Of a DNA stretch of 64,000 bases, positions 1 through 9,846 are shown one piece after another. This DNA comes from Symbiodinium natans (lineage: Eukaryota; Sar; Dinophyceae; Suessiales; Symbiodiniaceae), in contig CAJNDS010000678.1 of assembly GCA_905221605.1 (NCBI GenBank), positions 1-64,000 of the forward strand, read 5' to 3'. A program made the position numbers and the translations under genes. The notes beneath the pieces are model-generated. The model was given only the letters and a program-made list of their open reading frames with translations. It did no database searches and was not told the DNA's origin. Every line of letters starts with the position of its first letter. The first letter of the stretch is position 1.

Positions 1-363
1 GGAATCGTATTCTTTGCATAATAGAGGGGCCTTATAGTTAGAAGAGGGTGTCGGGTTTCTATCGGGGCCTCAAGAATTAGAATAAGGTTTTGGGGGGTTC
101 TTATGTGTAATTATAAAAAGGGCTCATGAGGGAATACTATTAGTAAGTATTCCGACCCCTATATGATTCGACCCAGGAGTAACCTGGGAATAAAAAAGGG
201 GTGCCCTTCTTGGCTTGTAAGGGGATTGTGAGGGAACCCCAACCCAAAAATCAAGAGAACCCCAAACCCCAAACCCCAAACCCCAAACCCTAAACCCTAA
301 ACCCTAAACCCTAAACCCTAAACCCTAAACCCTAAACCCTAAACCCTAAACCCTAAACCGCAT

Positions 364-470
364 TCCGATTCAGGGAGGCAAGCCAGCGCAGGTTTTTCTC
401 GCTCAACTTCGGCGGAAGCACAGCTGCCCGGCATGGCCTCAGGGGCAGGGCTTGCTAGGATCCCCGGAGC
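364..470 (-). CDS. Possible exon between telomere-type arrays
   Basis: Unique 120-bp island between two CCCTAAA arrays. The minus frame reads QALPLRPCRAAVLPPKLSEK then NLRWLASLNRN without a stop. Gene not recognised. Confidence 0.45.
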
Positions 471-599
471 CTAGTTGTACCCTAAACCCTAAACCCTAAA
501 CCCTAAACCCTAAACCCTAAACCCTAAACCCTAAACCCTAAACCCTAAACCCTAAACCCTAAACCCTAAACCCCAAACCATACAGCGTCCTACAGCGCT

Positions 600-708
600 C
601 AACCCTACTTCTTTTCCAGATCCAGTTTCAAAACGCATGTTGGGCTCGGGGGTCTGGGGCTGCGTCGGTCTTGTGGCGGCCGAGTGTGCCGACAGGGTCC
701 GACAGGGT
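600..708 (-). CDS. Possible exon
   Basis: Minus frame reads SAHSAATRPTQPQTPEPNMR then FETGSGK. A second frame is also open, so the frame is uncertain. Confidence 0.3.
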
Positions 709-1194
709 TTAGGGTTGCAAGGAAGCCAACTCAGCCCTCACCCCCCCCCGGCACCCCCTACCCCCCCTACAAGAAGACATACCCCACAAGACGACCACGT
801 GCGATAACGGAATCTGTGGTTCTTACTTGATGGGAACGACGCGACTCCCCTGAACCCTAAGCCGAGGGTGGCTGCATTCAGGGGATTCAGGGAATGTTTC
901 GGGTTTTCGGGGTCGTCGGGGTTTACTTGCTTAGTGGTTCTTGGCAGAGAACTTGGGAATCAAGTCCCGTATTGATTAGGAAGAACTTGTTGAACCTTCT
1001 GCCTGATACAGGAGCTGAAGCCACTGCCAGTTAAACACTCTTCCCAGGAATCTCTATATACACACATGCACACGACCCTAAATTTCGCGCGAGTTCATGG
1101 GCCTGTTAGCCTAAACCATAAATACATTGCGTGTATTACATATACTACATGGTAGATGTATGCAAAACATATATGTGCAATATTGAAAGTAAAT

Positions 1195-1292
1195 AAATAA
1201 GCATACATACTGTGTTACATACCTATATAAATAATAAATAAATAAATAAATAAATATATATATATATATATGTATGTATGTATGTATGTGTG
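1195..1292. repeat. ATAA/AT/TATG simple repeats
   Basis: AAATAAAT, then AT, then (TATG)n. Confidence 0.95.
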
Positions 1293-1897
1293 AGGTATTT
1301 CTATCCAACTCTAAACCAAACGATGCCCTGATACTTCACTCCCGCATCAGTTTTTGATACGACGCTCAACTCCGCCCTAAATTCCCTCGGGCTTAGGGTT
1401 AGATTTTAGGGTTCAAGCTTTAGGGCTTCGGGTTGAGGGTTTAGGGTCCAGTTGGGCTATGGCCGGCAGGTTTGTCTCAACATGTCGGGTGAGACTGAAG
1501 AGTGGCGGGGGGCTGTAAATCCTAGGAAATGTGGTAAAACCCTAATCCCTAAATTCTAAACTCACTAGGCATGTTGCAGGGGCACCCTTTTGGGGGTTGG
1601 GTACTTCAGAAGGGGAAGCCATGAACCAAAAAGGCGGCTGGTAGGTAGCCAAGACACAAGAGTGACCTATGAATAAAAAAGGGATGCCTTTCTGCGGCTT
1701 CGTAAGGGACCCTAAGGGTATAGGGTTTAGGGTTTAGGGTGCTGATAAGGGAGCCTAACTTTAAACATGGGGACTGCTAGCCTCCTCTGGGTCCTTGCAG
1801 CCCAAACCCCGGAGCCCTGGATGAATCCAGGCCTGGAGCCTTTGTTGGCGCCTGTGGGCAGTTGGACCTGAGTGGAGGTGAGCTTCGGGTTCAGGGT

Positions 1898-1972
1898 TTG
1901 CCTGATTAAGAAGCCCAAGAAACCCAAAGAAGGCTAAGGATCTAAAGTTACAGCAAAGCACCATAGAATTTA
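1898..1972 (+). mobile_element. Element E, 3' fragment
   Basis: Matches the family E 3' half (GGCTAAGGATCTAAAGTTAC, then AGCACCATAG) without the left end. Confidence 0.7.
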
Positions 1973-2545
1973 CAGGTGTGAAGGCCCACGGTTCAGAATT
2001 TACACCTGGCCTAGGCACTTGAGGGGACTTTGGGGCGAGTTACGGATTCGGCTACTTTGGGGCGAGTTACGGATTCGGAAGGACCCCACCCCCCCCTCCC
2101 CCCCCCCACCCCCAAACATACAAAAAAGTAATCCCTTTCTTGCCTGTTTTTTTATTGCTTTATGTAGGGTTCTTGGGGAAAGAGTAGACTCAGCTTTCTC
2201 TGGCATTGCGCTGTAGACTCGACCCCCTAAACCCTGAACTCGTCTTTCTCTCTGCATGCACGGCTGTGCATGAACTGCGAGTTAGTTGACCGCGGGATTA
2301 TGGGCAACTTCTGCCCTCAGACGGGTCTATGTGGCGGGCAGTTCTCCGAATTGCAGTCCCTTGTGCCATATACTTATGTCTAGAGAGCCCATGCTTGTGT
2401 CTAGAGACCCGAAAAACCCGCCACATATCTTGGACGTCTGTAGGCATTGTTCGGGCCACATTGCACATATCTTCGGGCTTGGGGGTTAGGCTGTAGGGTT
2501 CGGGGTTCGGGTTGTAAACACAGGCTGTTGGGTTTAGGGTTTACG

Positions 2546-2661
2546 AGACCCAAGAGTAACCTGACAAGAGAAAAAGTTGGTACCCCTTCTGGTTTAGAGG
2601 GCCTTGTAAGGGAACCTCAGCCCGAAACAGAGGGAATAAGGGCCTGCTCTGGGTCCTAGTT
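2546..2661 (+). mobile_element. Element D reference copy
   Basis: GACCCAAGAGTAACCT at the left, CTGCTCTGGGTCCTAG at the right (imperfect inverted repeat). The interior is like GGGTGCCCTTNTTGGNTTNA. Other copies: 170-250, 1650-1800, 6651-6735, 6963-7070 (opposite strand), 13383-13480, 17497-17612, 23070-23194, 27424-27532, 33103-33194, 45132-45222, 50739-50849. Confidence 0.8.
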
Positions 2662-2699
2662 TAGGGTGCAGTCTGAAACCTATGGTATTGAATGGACGC

Positions 2700-4900
2700 C
2701 TTACTGCAGTGTCCCCACCGCACGCTGGATTCGGTAGGAGATCTGGGTATTTTCCAGAACTGAAAGCAAGAATGCTACAGCCTTTAACCTCGACCCGAAC
2801 AAAGCGTGTGGGGCCCAATTCGGGCCACTGCCTGTGACGCGGGTCCGATGTTCCACGACACTAGTACTCATTTTGTTCAGATGCACCCGGCTCCTGTCAG
2901 GCTTCTGGGGTTTAGGTGTGGGCCTGAGCCTACAACCCCAACACCCATGTTTTTCGTTGACTTGCGTCCGAGTCCGTGTAACACCTACTAGCCTTTTTGT
3001 CTTTCAGCCGAAAGTCTCCCCCACAATTTCGCGACAGAACTCTGAATATTAACAAAGGAACTCACACACCCACCGGGATTCGGGCAGGGTTTAGGGTTTA
3101 GGGTTTGGGGTTTGGGGTTTGGGGTTCGGGGTTCGGGGTTCGGGGTTCGGGGTTCGGGGTTTGGGGTTCGGGTTTAGGGTTTAGGGTTTAGGGTTTAGGG
3201 GTTTAAGGTTTAGGGTTTAGGGTGTAGGGTGTAGGGTTTAGGGTTTAGGGTTTAAGGTTAAGGGTTCAGGGTTTACGGCTCAGGGTTCAGGGTTTAGGGT
3301 GTAGGGAGAACCCTACAGCCTAAACCCACATTGCTTCCAAGAGCCTCGGGGTTGACTGCTTGACAGACTGAATTGTCTTTCAAAAATATGGACTCGGGAG
3401 TGTGGGGTTTATTGTTTAGGGTTTAGGGTTTAGGGTCTAGGGGCCCCTCCAAAAAAAAACCAACCCCCCTGCATTGTACAGCTTTGGGATCATGAAGGAT
3501 TGGGGCCCAATAGAACTCTGAAGCCTATCCCAAAGCAACAAAAGAAGAATGGCAGTTTGTGACACAACCCACTGGCAGCAAAGCATTCAGGAGAGGAACC
3601 GCTGTCTTCACAATGGTATATCGCCACGACGTCATGTATCATGATGCACATTGAAAAACCCTAAGCCCTAACCCTAAACCCTAAACCCTAAACCCTAAAC
3701 CCTGAACCCTCAACCCTAAAGCCTAAAGCCTAAAGCCTAAACCCTAAATCCTAAATCCTAAACCCTAAACCCTAAGCTGCTGTGCCTGGTCTTCTTGTGG
3801 CTTTCTCAGCAGGCTTCTCATGATTCCAAGTCGAGCTGCCAGGGGATGTAGAACTCTAACACGCTCATGGCATGTCCCAGAGCCAAATGCATAGGGAACC
3901 CTACAGGGTTTAGGGTTTAGGGTTTAGGGTTGAGGGTTTAGGGTTTAGGGTTTAGGGCTTAAACCTCAAATCCCAAGCAAATGGCTCTAGCATCTCTAAA
4001 TCCTTCACCAGCCTGCTCAGCTGGCACCGAGTTCAATGGCCGCAGTCACTCAAAGGCGTGTGTCTGAACGTCTAAGGGTAGCTACATGGTCCCTTAGGGT
4101 TTAGGGTTTAGGGTTTAGGGTTTAGGGTTTAGGGTTTAGGGTTTAGGGTTTAGGGTATGTGCCATTAAAAGGGGACCCCTTATATACCCCCTGATATACC
4201 CGATACAACCCAAGGGAGGGTTTGGCGGCCCTGAGCTTCGCAGCTTGGGTTTATCACCTGGGCTGACAAGGAAGCCGGTAGGAAATGAAAGCCCCCTCCT
4301 AGACCGCACCGTCAGAATGGGGGTTTAGGGTTTAGGGTTTAGGGTTTAGGGTTTAGGGTTTAGGGTTTAGGGCTACTTGTTTATTGTCGATTGCGTGCAC
4401 ATCGGTAGCTATAACGCAGAACCCAAGAATATCCCCAAGGGACGACTGAGCAGGCGGTCTTGAATTAGCTGCGACGGTGCCCGTGGCTTCATCGTTGGAA
4501 TGTTTGGATGCTAGGGGCCCAGACCCTACAGCCTACCCTGGACCCTAGTAGGCTTTGGGTTTAGGGTTTAGGGTTTAGGGTTCAGGGTTCAGGGTTCAGG
4601 GTTTAGGGTTTAGGGTTTAGGGTTGAGGGTTTAGGGTTTAGGGTTTAGGGTTCAGGGCTGAGGCAGCCTAAACCCTGGACCCTACCCTGGACCCTAGTAG
4701 GGCACAAAGGTAACCTCAGGAGCCAAGACGTGAATATGGAGTTGGGATGTTCCCCGTTATACTAACAGTCCTTCATGGGGGTAATATAATCCCATTGAGG
4801 ACTACACGGGCTCCGACTGCGAACTGAGTGCACGTCTTTTGATTCATGTATTCGGCCGGTTGTGATACAGGGTCTGGCCGCGCTTCCACCCTCGGGCGTT
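2700..4900. other. Stretch without a supported gene
   Basis: Holds alternating telomere-type arrays (3085-3300, 3665-3775, 3905-3960, 4094-4156, 4320-4372, 4560-4655), a G-family element with an internal array, a truncated B element and short unique islands. Only the 4208-4318 island looks weakly coding. Confidence 0.7.
4208..4318 (-). CDS. Possible exon: SRRGLSFPTGFLVSP
   Basis: Minus frame reads ILTVRSRRGLSFPTGFLVSP before a GTGATA donor. Weak support. Confidence 0.25.
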
Positions 4901-5155
4901 GTGGGTTTGGGGTGGGGAGTCTTCTGGATGACCCTACACCCGAAACATAACCCTGAACCCTAGACCCCAATATGGCACCCTGAACCCTAAACCCTAAACC
5001 CTAAACCCGAAACCCTAAACCCTAAGGGCAATACAGGGACTCATATTCTTTGCTTCTTGGGGGAGGGTTCTTAAGCAAATAGTAGGCTAAGGTTAGGAAC
5101 GGAGGCCGCCAACCCTGCATCCTTCTGAGCCATCAGTGATCTACTGGGTAGATAT

Positions 5156-5257
5156 GGGGATGTTCCCCCCTTATACTAACAGCCCTTACTGGGGGTTCTA
5201 GTACCCCCTATACTATAATCCCTATTAAGGACTCTTAGTAGAGGGGGGAGCATCCCA
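5156..5257. mobile_element. Element B2
   Basis: GGGGATGTTCCCCCCTTATA at the left and GGGGGGAGCATCCCA at the right form a near-palindromic MITE. A partial copy (B1) lies at 4741-4800. Confidence 0.8.
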
Positions 5258-5269
5258 AAAGGTATGTAC

Positions 5270-5293
5270 TATGTTTCTCCCTGATTTGGAGGT
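5270..5293 (-). CDS. Exon continuation after element A1: SKSGRNI
   Basis: Continues the frame after A1 as SKSGRNI and ends at AACATA|GTACAT. It is a short stretch, supported mainly by frame continuity across the 4-bp duplicated target. Confidence 0.5.
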
Positions 5294-5511
5294 CTTGGCC
5301 GCCCAGCAAAACCATATCATAATAAGGGCACCCGTTTGGGGTTGGTTACTCTAGAGGGGAACCTTGAACCAAAAAAAGGGTAAACCCTAAACCCTAAACC
5401 CTAAACCCTAAACCCTAAACCCTAAACCCTAAACCCTAAACCCTAAACCCTAAACCCTAAACCCTAAACCCTAAACCCTAAACCCTAAACCCTAAACACT
5501 GGGCTACCAAG
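5294..5511 (+). mobile_element. Element A1 with internal telomere array
   Basis: Family A copy: CTTGGCCGCCCAG at the left, CTGGGCTACCAAG at the right (13-bp inverted repeat), flanked by AGGT on both sides (5290-5293, 5512-5515). About 120 bp of CCCTAAA repeats sit between the A-rich core and the right end. Removing it rejoins the membrane-protein exon. Confidence 0.9.
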
Positions 5512-5557
5512 AGGTTAAGATCATGGGCGTCTGCATCGCCCGTCGGCTGTAAGGGAA
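5512..5557 (-). CDS. Exon before element A1: FPYSRRAMQTPMILT
   Basis: Starts at CTGCAG|TTC and encodes FPYSRRAMQTPMILT. Element A1 interrupts it. Removing A1 plus one ACCT copy gives MQTPMILTSKSGRNI. Confidence 0.6.
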
Positions 5558-5839
5558 CTGCAGGTCTGCGCTGTCACTTCAAAGCTCCAGCGCAAGATAT
5601 GTCACCCTAAACCCTAAACCCTAAACCCTAAACCCTAAACCCTAAACCCTAAACCCTAAACCCTAAACCCTAAACCCTAAACCCTAAACCCTAAACCCTA
5701 AACCCTAAATCCCTAAACCCTAAATAACAAATAACCCTAAACCCTAAAACCAACATCCAACCACCCGTACAAGCTTCGAGAGCCCATTCTCAGGTGGAAA
5801 AAGCCTTGCTGGTTGGATCTAGAGAGCCCCCGGTCGAAC

Positions 5840-5918
5840 CTGTGTCGCCAGCGGGGTGAAGACAAAAGCCATGAAGAGGATCACCGCGATGAAGGGTCCG
5901 GCTGCGATGTGCACGATG
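5840..5918 (-). CDS. Transmembrane exon
   Basis: A 79-bp exon between GCCGAG|C and ACACAG|GTTCGA. It encodes IVHIAAGPFIAVILFMAF then VFTPLATQ, a clear hydrophobic membrane segment. Phase fits both neighbours. The family is not recognised. Confidence 0.65.
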
Positions 5919-6130
5919 CTCGGCACAGGTTGTGGCCTGGGTTTAGGGTTTAGGGTTTAGGGTTTGGGGTTTGGGGTTTGGGGTTGGGGTTTGGGGTTTG
6001 GGGTTTGGGGTTTGGGGTTTGGGGTTGGGGCAAAACAGCCCTCTGAAAAAGGCTCCGAAATCAAATGGCGAGCGGATTTAAACCCCAAGAAAGCAAATAT
6101 GAAATGTGCCAATTGGGCCTACCTAGTGGC

Positions 6131-6252
6131 CCAGTGCACAGCGAGCTCCTCTCTCCGTCACCATCGGAATCGACAAGCTTTAACCATTCCATGGAAGACT
6201 CGTCGCCAAACTCGTCCTCCTTCATAGTCCCGTTGCGCTTGCTGCGGTCCAT
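6131..6252 (-). CDS. First exon of a small membrane protein (candidate)
   Basis: ATG at 6252 opens MDRSKRNGTMKEDEFGDESS then MEWLKLVDSDGDGERSSLC. The end is read as ACTGG|GCCACT (GC donor), phase 2, which fits the next exon at 5918. The N-terminus is charged, as in a cytosolic tail. The frame is also open upstream of the ATG, so the start is not certain. Confidence 0.55.
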
Positions 6253-7080
6253 GAGAGGGATGGCTGACGTTTTGCTTGACTTCGATTGGGTCCGCTGGCG
6301 TGGACGGAATAAGGCGAAAGTAGGAGCTGATCTGCGCCTCTCGTCACACGGTTGCCGCACTGACGCGAAGCGCGAAGGAAAATACAAATATCCCGACTCT
6401 TGCTTGGGCCGAGCACGAACAACAGTGTCCGTATGTGCGCTGGAAGCACTGAAGAAAGGAACAGGGCGACCGGTAATTTTTTGGGACCGGGCGCAGACAC
6501 AACCCGGGAAAAGGGTTCGCTGTAGGATTTAGGGTCTAGTTTCTGAGCCCTTTTAGATGCAAATAGGCCTCTATAGGCCTGAAACGGAAGCAGCTTCTTT
6601 CGTAGGCTGCACAAAAAGAGCGTAAGTCTTTAAACTAAGTTGCGTGTCTCTAGACCCAAGAGTACCCGAGGAATAGGTGCCTTGTGTGGTTTAAAGGGGC
6701 TTACAAGGAAACCCAAACCCTAAAAAAAGGGGAACAAGGGCCTAGCTCTTATTTCGTGGTATCTCTCGTAAACCCTAAGCCCCAAACCCTAAACCCTAAA
6801 CCCTAAACCCTAAACCCTAAACCCCTAAACCCCTAAACCCCTAAACCCCTAAACTGCTCACGCGCCTTTGTTGGGCTCTCCGGGCTGCTTGTTGGGTTTA
6901 GGGTTTAGGGTTCAGGGTTTAGGGTTAGGGTTTAGGGTTTAGGCCAATTCTACGCGTGCTTAAACTAGGACCCAGAGTAGGCCCTCATTTCTCTTTGCTG
7001 GGATGTTTTTTTTTCGGCGCTCTCCTAAGCCCTGTAAACCAAAATATTCCTAGCTTACTCTTGGGTCTGGGTAATGTGTT

Positions 7081-7420
7081 CTTGGCTGCACTCAGGAGGG
7101 TAGCTAAAAACTAAACTTTTAGCTGCCTTACTAAGAAACCCAATTAACCCAAAAAGGATCAGGATCTAAAGTTACAGTAAAGTACCTTTTAGCTGCCTTA
7201 TTAAGAAACCCAATTCACCCAAGAAGGGTCAGGATCTAAAGTTACAGCCTTATTCAGAAACCCCAATTAACCCAAAAAGGGGTAAGGATCTAAAGTTACA
7301 GCCTTATTAAGAAACCCCATTAACCCAGAAAGGGTCAGGATCTAAAGTTACAGCCTTATTAAGAACCCCAATTAACCCAAAAAGGCTAAGGATCTAAAGT
7401 TACAGTAAAGTACCACAAAG
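7081..7420 (+). mobile_element. Element E1, expanded by internal repeats
   Basis: CTTGGCTGCACT at the left and TACCACAAAG at the right, flanked by TGTT (7077-7080, 7421-7424). Its 3' half is amplified into about five tandem units of 50-65 bp (CCTTATTAAGAAACCC...ATCTAAAGTTACAG). Confidence 0.9.
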
Positions 7421-7486
7421 TGTTTCTCGGTGGTTGCAAGTAAAGTCCCGAGCCGGCGCAGGGATATCAGGGCTTTCACCTAAAAC
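7421..7486 (-). CDS. Possible exon before element E1
   Basis: Reads VKALISLRRLGTLLATTEK. Removing E1 (7081-7420) plus one AACA copy continues the frame into HITQTQE and a stop formed at the edge of a D element. Confidence 0.45.
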
Positions 7487-7831
7487 CCTAAACCCTAAAC
7501 CCTAAACCCTAAACCCTAAACCCTAAACCCTAAACCCTAAACCCTAAACCCTAAAACCCTAAAACCCTAAACCCTAAACCCTAAACCCTAAACCCTGAAT
7601 CATATTTAATAGGGATCCCAATATGACTGAGGCTTCATTTGGCGGTATTGGGCTCTTTGGGCTACAGTTGGACAATGAATACGTTAGTACCCCACACTCC
7701 TTCACTCTTGTACTCCCTTTGTAGGATCCTCTGAAACCCCAAAAGGGAGATTCTGAAATATCCCAACACCTTACCTAGCACATGTGAGGGTTTAGGGTAT
7801 AGGGTTTAGTGTTTAGGGCTTACCCTGGCCC

Positions 7832-7905
7832 CTTATGTATGTATGTATGTATACATATATATATATATAAATAGATATAGTTTTGATATATATATATATA
7901 TGTAT
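7832..7905. repeat. TATG/AT simple repeats
   Basis: (GTAT)n and two AT tracts. Similar tracts at 39645-39675, 52610-52626 and 60712-60755. Confidence 0.93.
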
Positions 7906-9025
7906 ATGCGGGGTTGGGGTTTGGGGTTTGGGTTTCTGGGATTTTTATAGGGTTTGGGGTTCGGCGTTTGGGGAGTTGGTTGGGTTCGATGCAGGGCAGC
8001 TTTGGGGCCCAAGTATAGGGCTTTGGGGTTTGGGGTTTGGGGTTTAGGGTTTGGGGTTTAGGGTTTAGGGTTTAGGGTTTAGGGTTTAGGGTTTAGGGCC
8101 CACATGGACGATGCGGGGGGGCTATTGGGGTTATGGGGTTTAGGGTTTGGGGTTATGGGGTTTAGGGTTATAGGGGGTGAACGGGGGGGTTATCGAGGTT
8201 GTAGGGGGTTGTGGCAACACTTCTACGAGACTGAACTGAACAAAGCTGACTCAAGAGAGGGGGGGTTACGCGGGGGCTATAGGGGGTTCTAAGGGTTGAG
8301 GGTAAAAGGGGTTTACAGGCTCAGGCAGGGCCTAGGGGATCTGCATCCCGGGTAAACGCTTCAAGCCGCTAAGCGACTAGGGTGTTTTAGGTTTAGTTTA
8401 GGGTTCAGGAATTGGGCATTCATCCTTGTATAATATCGCACGTCCTCACCTCACACCATGGTAGCCATGCGGCAACGTCAACCTTTTCCTCTTGCCATTG
8501 CACCATGATGCAGCGCAACGAGAGAGCCTGCGTGAAAAGAGGAGAAAACCCACAATTGTGTGGTAAAACCTCGCTGTACAAGCACAGGCCAACAAGAAAA
8601 GAACGCAACCGGGTAGCCGGAAGAGTATAACGGCCGGCTATCGGATCTCGAAACAGGGTAGTTACATGGATCCCCTAGTATGGGCCCTTACAAGGGTGCC
8701 CCTATATATCCCCCTTACATACTCTGCACAAATTAAGGGCCCATACATCAGAACCCTTTAAAAGCGGAAATAGGGACCTGTTAAGGGCCCATGAACACCA
8801 CCCTTAGATTGAAACAGGCTCTGGCGGCCCAGCGCACCCATGCGCGCTAGCCGCCAGACTTGCCGAGTTGCTGAGCTATTTCGGGTAGTTCTCCAAATTT
8901 GGGTCCCTTTTGAGGTCCTTATTCTCAGGGCGCCGTACTAGATCACTAAACAGAGGACCAGGGTTTAGGGTTTAGGTTTAAGGTTTAGGGTTTAGGACCC
9001 CAAAAAGGTACCAGAATTTAGGGAA

Positions 9026-9410
9026 CTAGCCATCACTTAAAACGCGATACTCCCTCAGCCCCACGCGCTGGCTGCTTTTCTGGAATTCCCAATCCCTAAA
9101 CCCTAAACCCGAAGCCCAAAACCCTAAGACTATGAAACCAGTACCGCGGGCGACGGCATGAAGGCTCTCAGACCACCAAAAACACACTTGAAACGATTGG
9201 GTCGCACCATGAAGGCCCTGCCGGCCGAAATCCAAAACACTTGAAACCTTGGCTGCACTTAAGAGGGTAGCCAAAAATCAAAATTTTTAGCCGCCTTTAT
9301 TAAGAAACCCAATAAACCCAAAAAGGCTAAGGATCTAAAGTCACAGTAAAGCACCACAAAGAAACTGTTGGGTCACACCTCGGAGGTCTTGCCGGCCAGG
9401 ATCATATCCT
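9026..9410 (-). CDS. Open frame interrupted by element E2
   Basis: Minus-strand frame reads RCDPTVSSVLDFGRQG then LHGATQSFQVCFWW and onward once E2 (9248-9361) and one GTTT copy are removed. A related, uninterrupted version of the insertion site lies just downstream on the same strand. It could be the tail of the large gene or a separate gene. Confidence 0.45.
9248..9361 (+). mobile_element. Element E2, with empty site nearby
   Basis: 114-bp copy flanked by AAAC (9244-9247, 9362-9365). A diverged repeat of the flanking sequence at about 9190-9230 lacks the element and keeps one AAAC-side junction. On the minus strand the junctions read GT..CCAAG|G. Confidence 0.92.
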
Positions 9411-9774
9411 CACTGGTTCGTAGAAGGGTTTAGGGTTTAGGGTTTAGTGTTTAGGGGTTGGGGTTTGGACAATTCGGTGCCCTAAGACTATCCAGTGAAG
9501 GATTCTGATTCTTGTTCGGAGGGGGCTCTAAAAGATGCAGAGTTCCCCCAACTGCAGCAAGTACTATACTTCCCTTAAGCCATCCTAAAGATACTCCCCT
9601 TGGCTTTCAACGGGCATGTATAGGAGAATATAAAGTGCCTAATTTCCCCATTCCCTTTTAGGAATCAGTAAGGGGTGGAACACAGCACCCTAAACCCTAA
9701 ACCCTAAACCCTAAACCTTAAACCCTAAACCCTAAACCCTAAACCCCAAACCCTAAACCCTACTAAGGCGACTT

Positions 9775-9846
9775 GCGAGGCTCAGTGATGTCTTGGCACT
9801 CTTGCGGCCTCCCCTGCAGCGCCTCCACGAGGAAACGTGGCAGGAC
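9775..9846 (-). CDS. C-terminal-side exon: VLPRFLVEALQGRPQECQ
   Basis: Starts at GGAAG|GTC and encodes VLPRFLVEALQGRPQECQ. It follows the last ankyrin exon in phase and matches the family's tail after the repeats. The terminal stop was not identified. Confidence 0.82.

Noticed and set aside
268-573. Chromosome end (true telomere)
   Set aside because: The arrays are short, interrupted by unique sequence, and occur throughout the window in both orientations; the window edges are not array sequence.
5379-5497. CRISPR-like direct repeats
   Set aside because: Uniform heptamers without spacers, in eukaryotic intron-rich DNA; not a CRISPR array.
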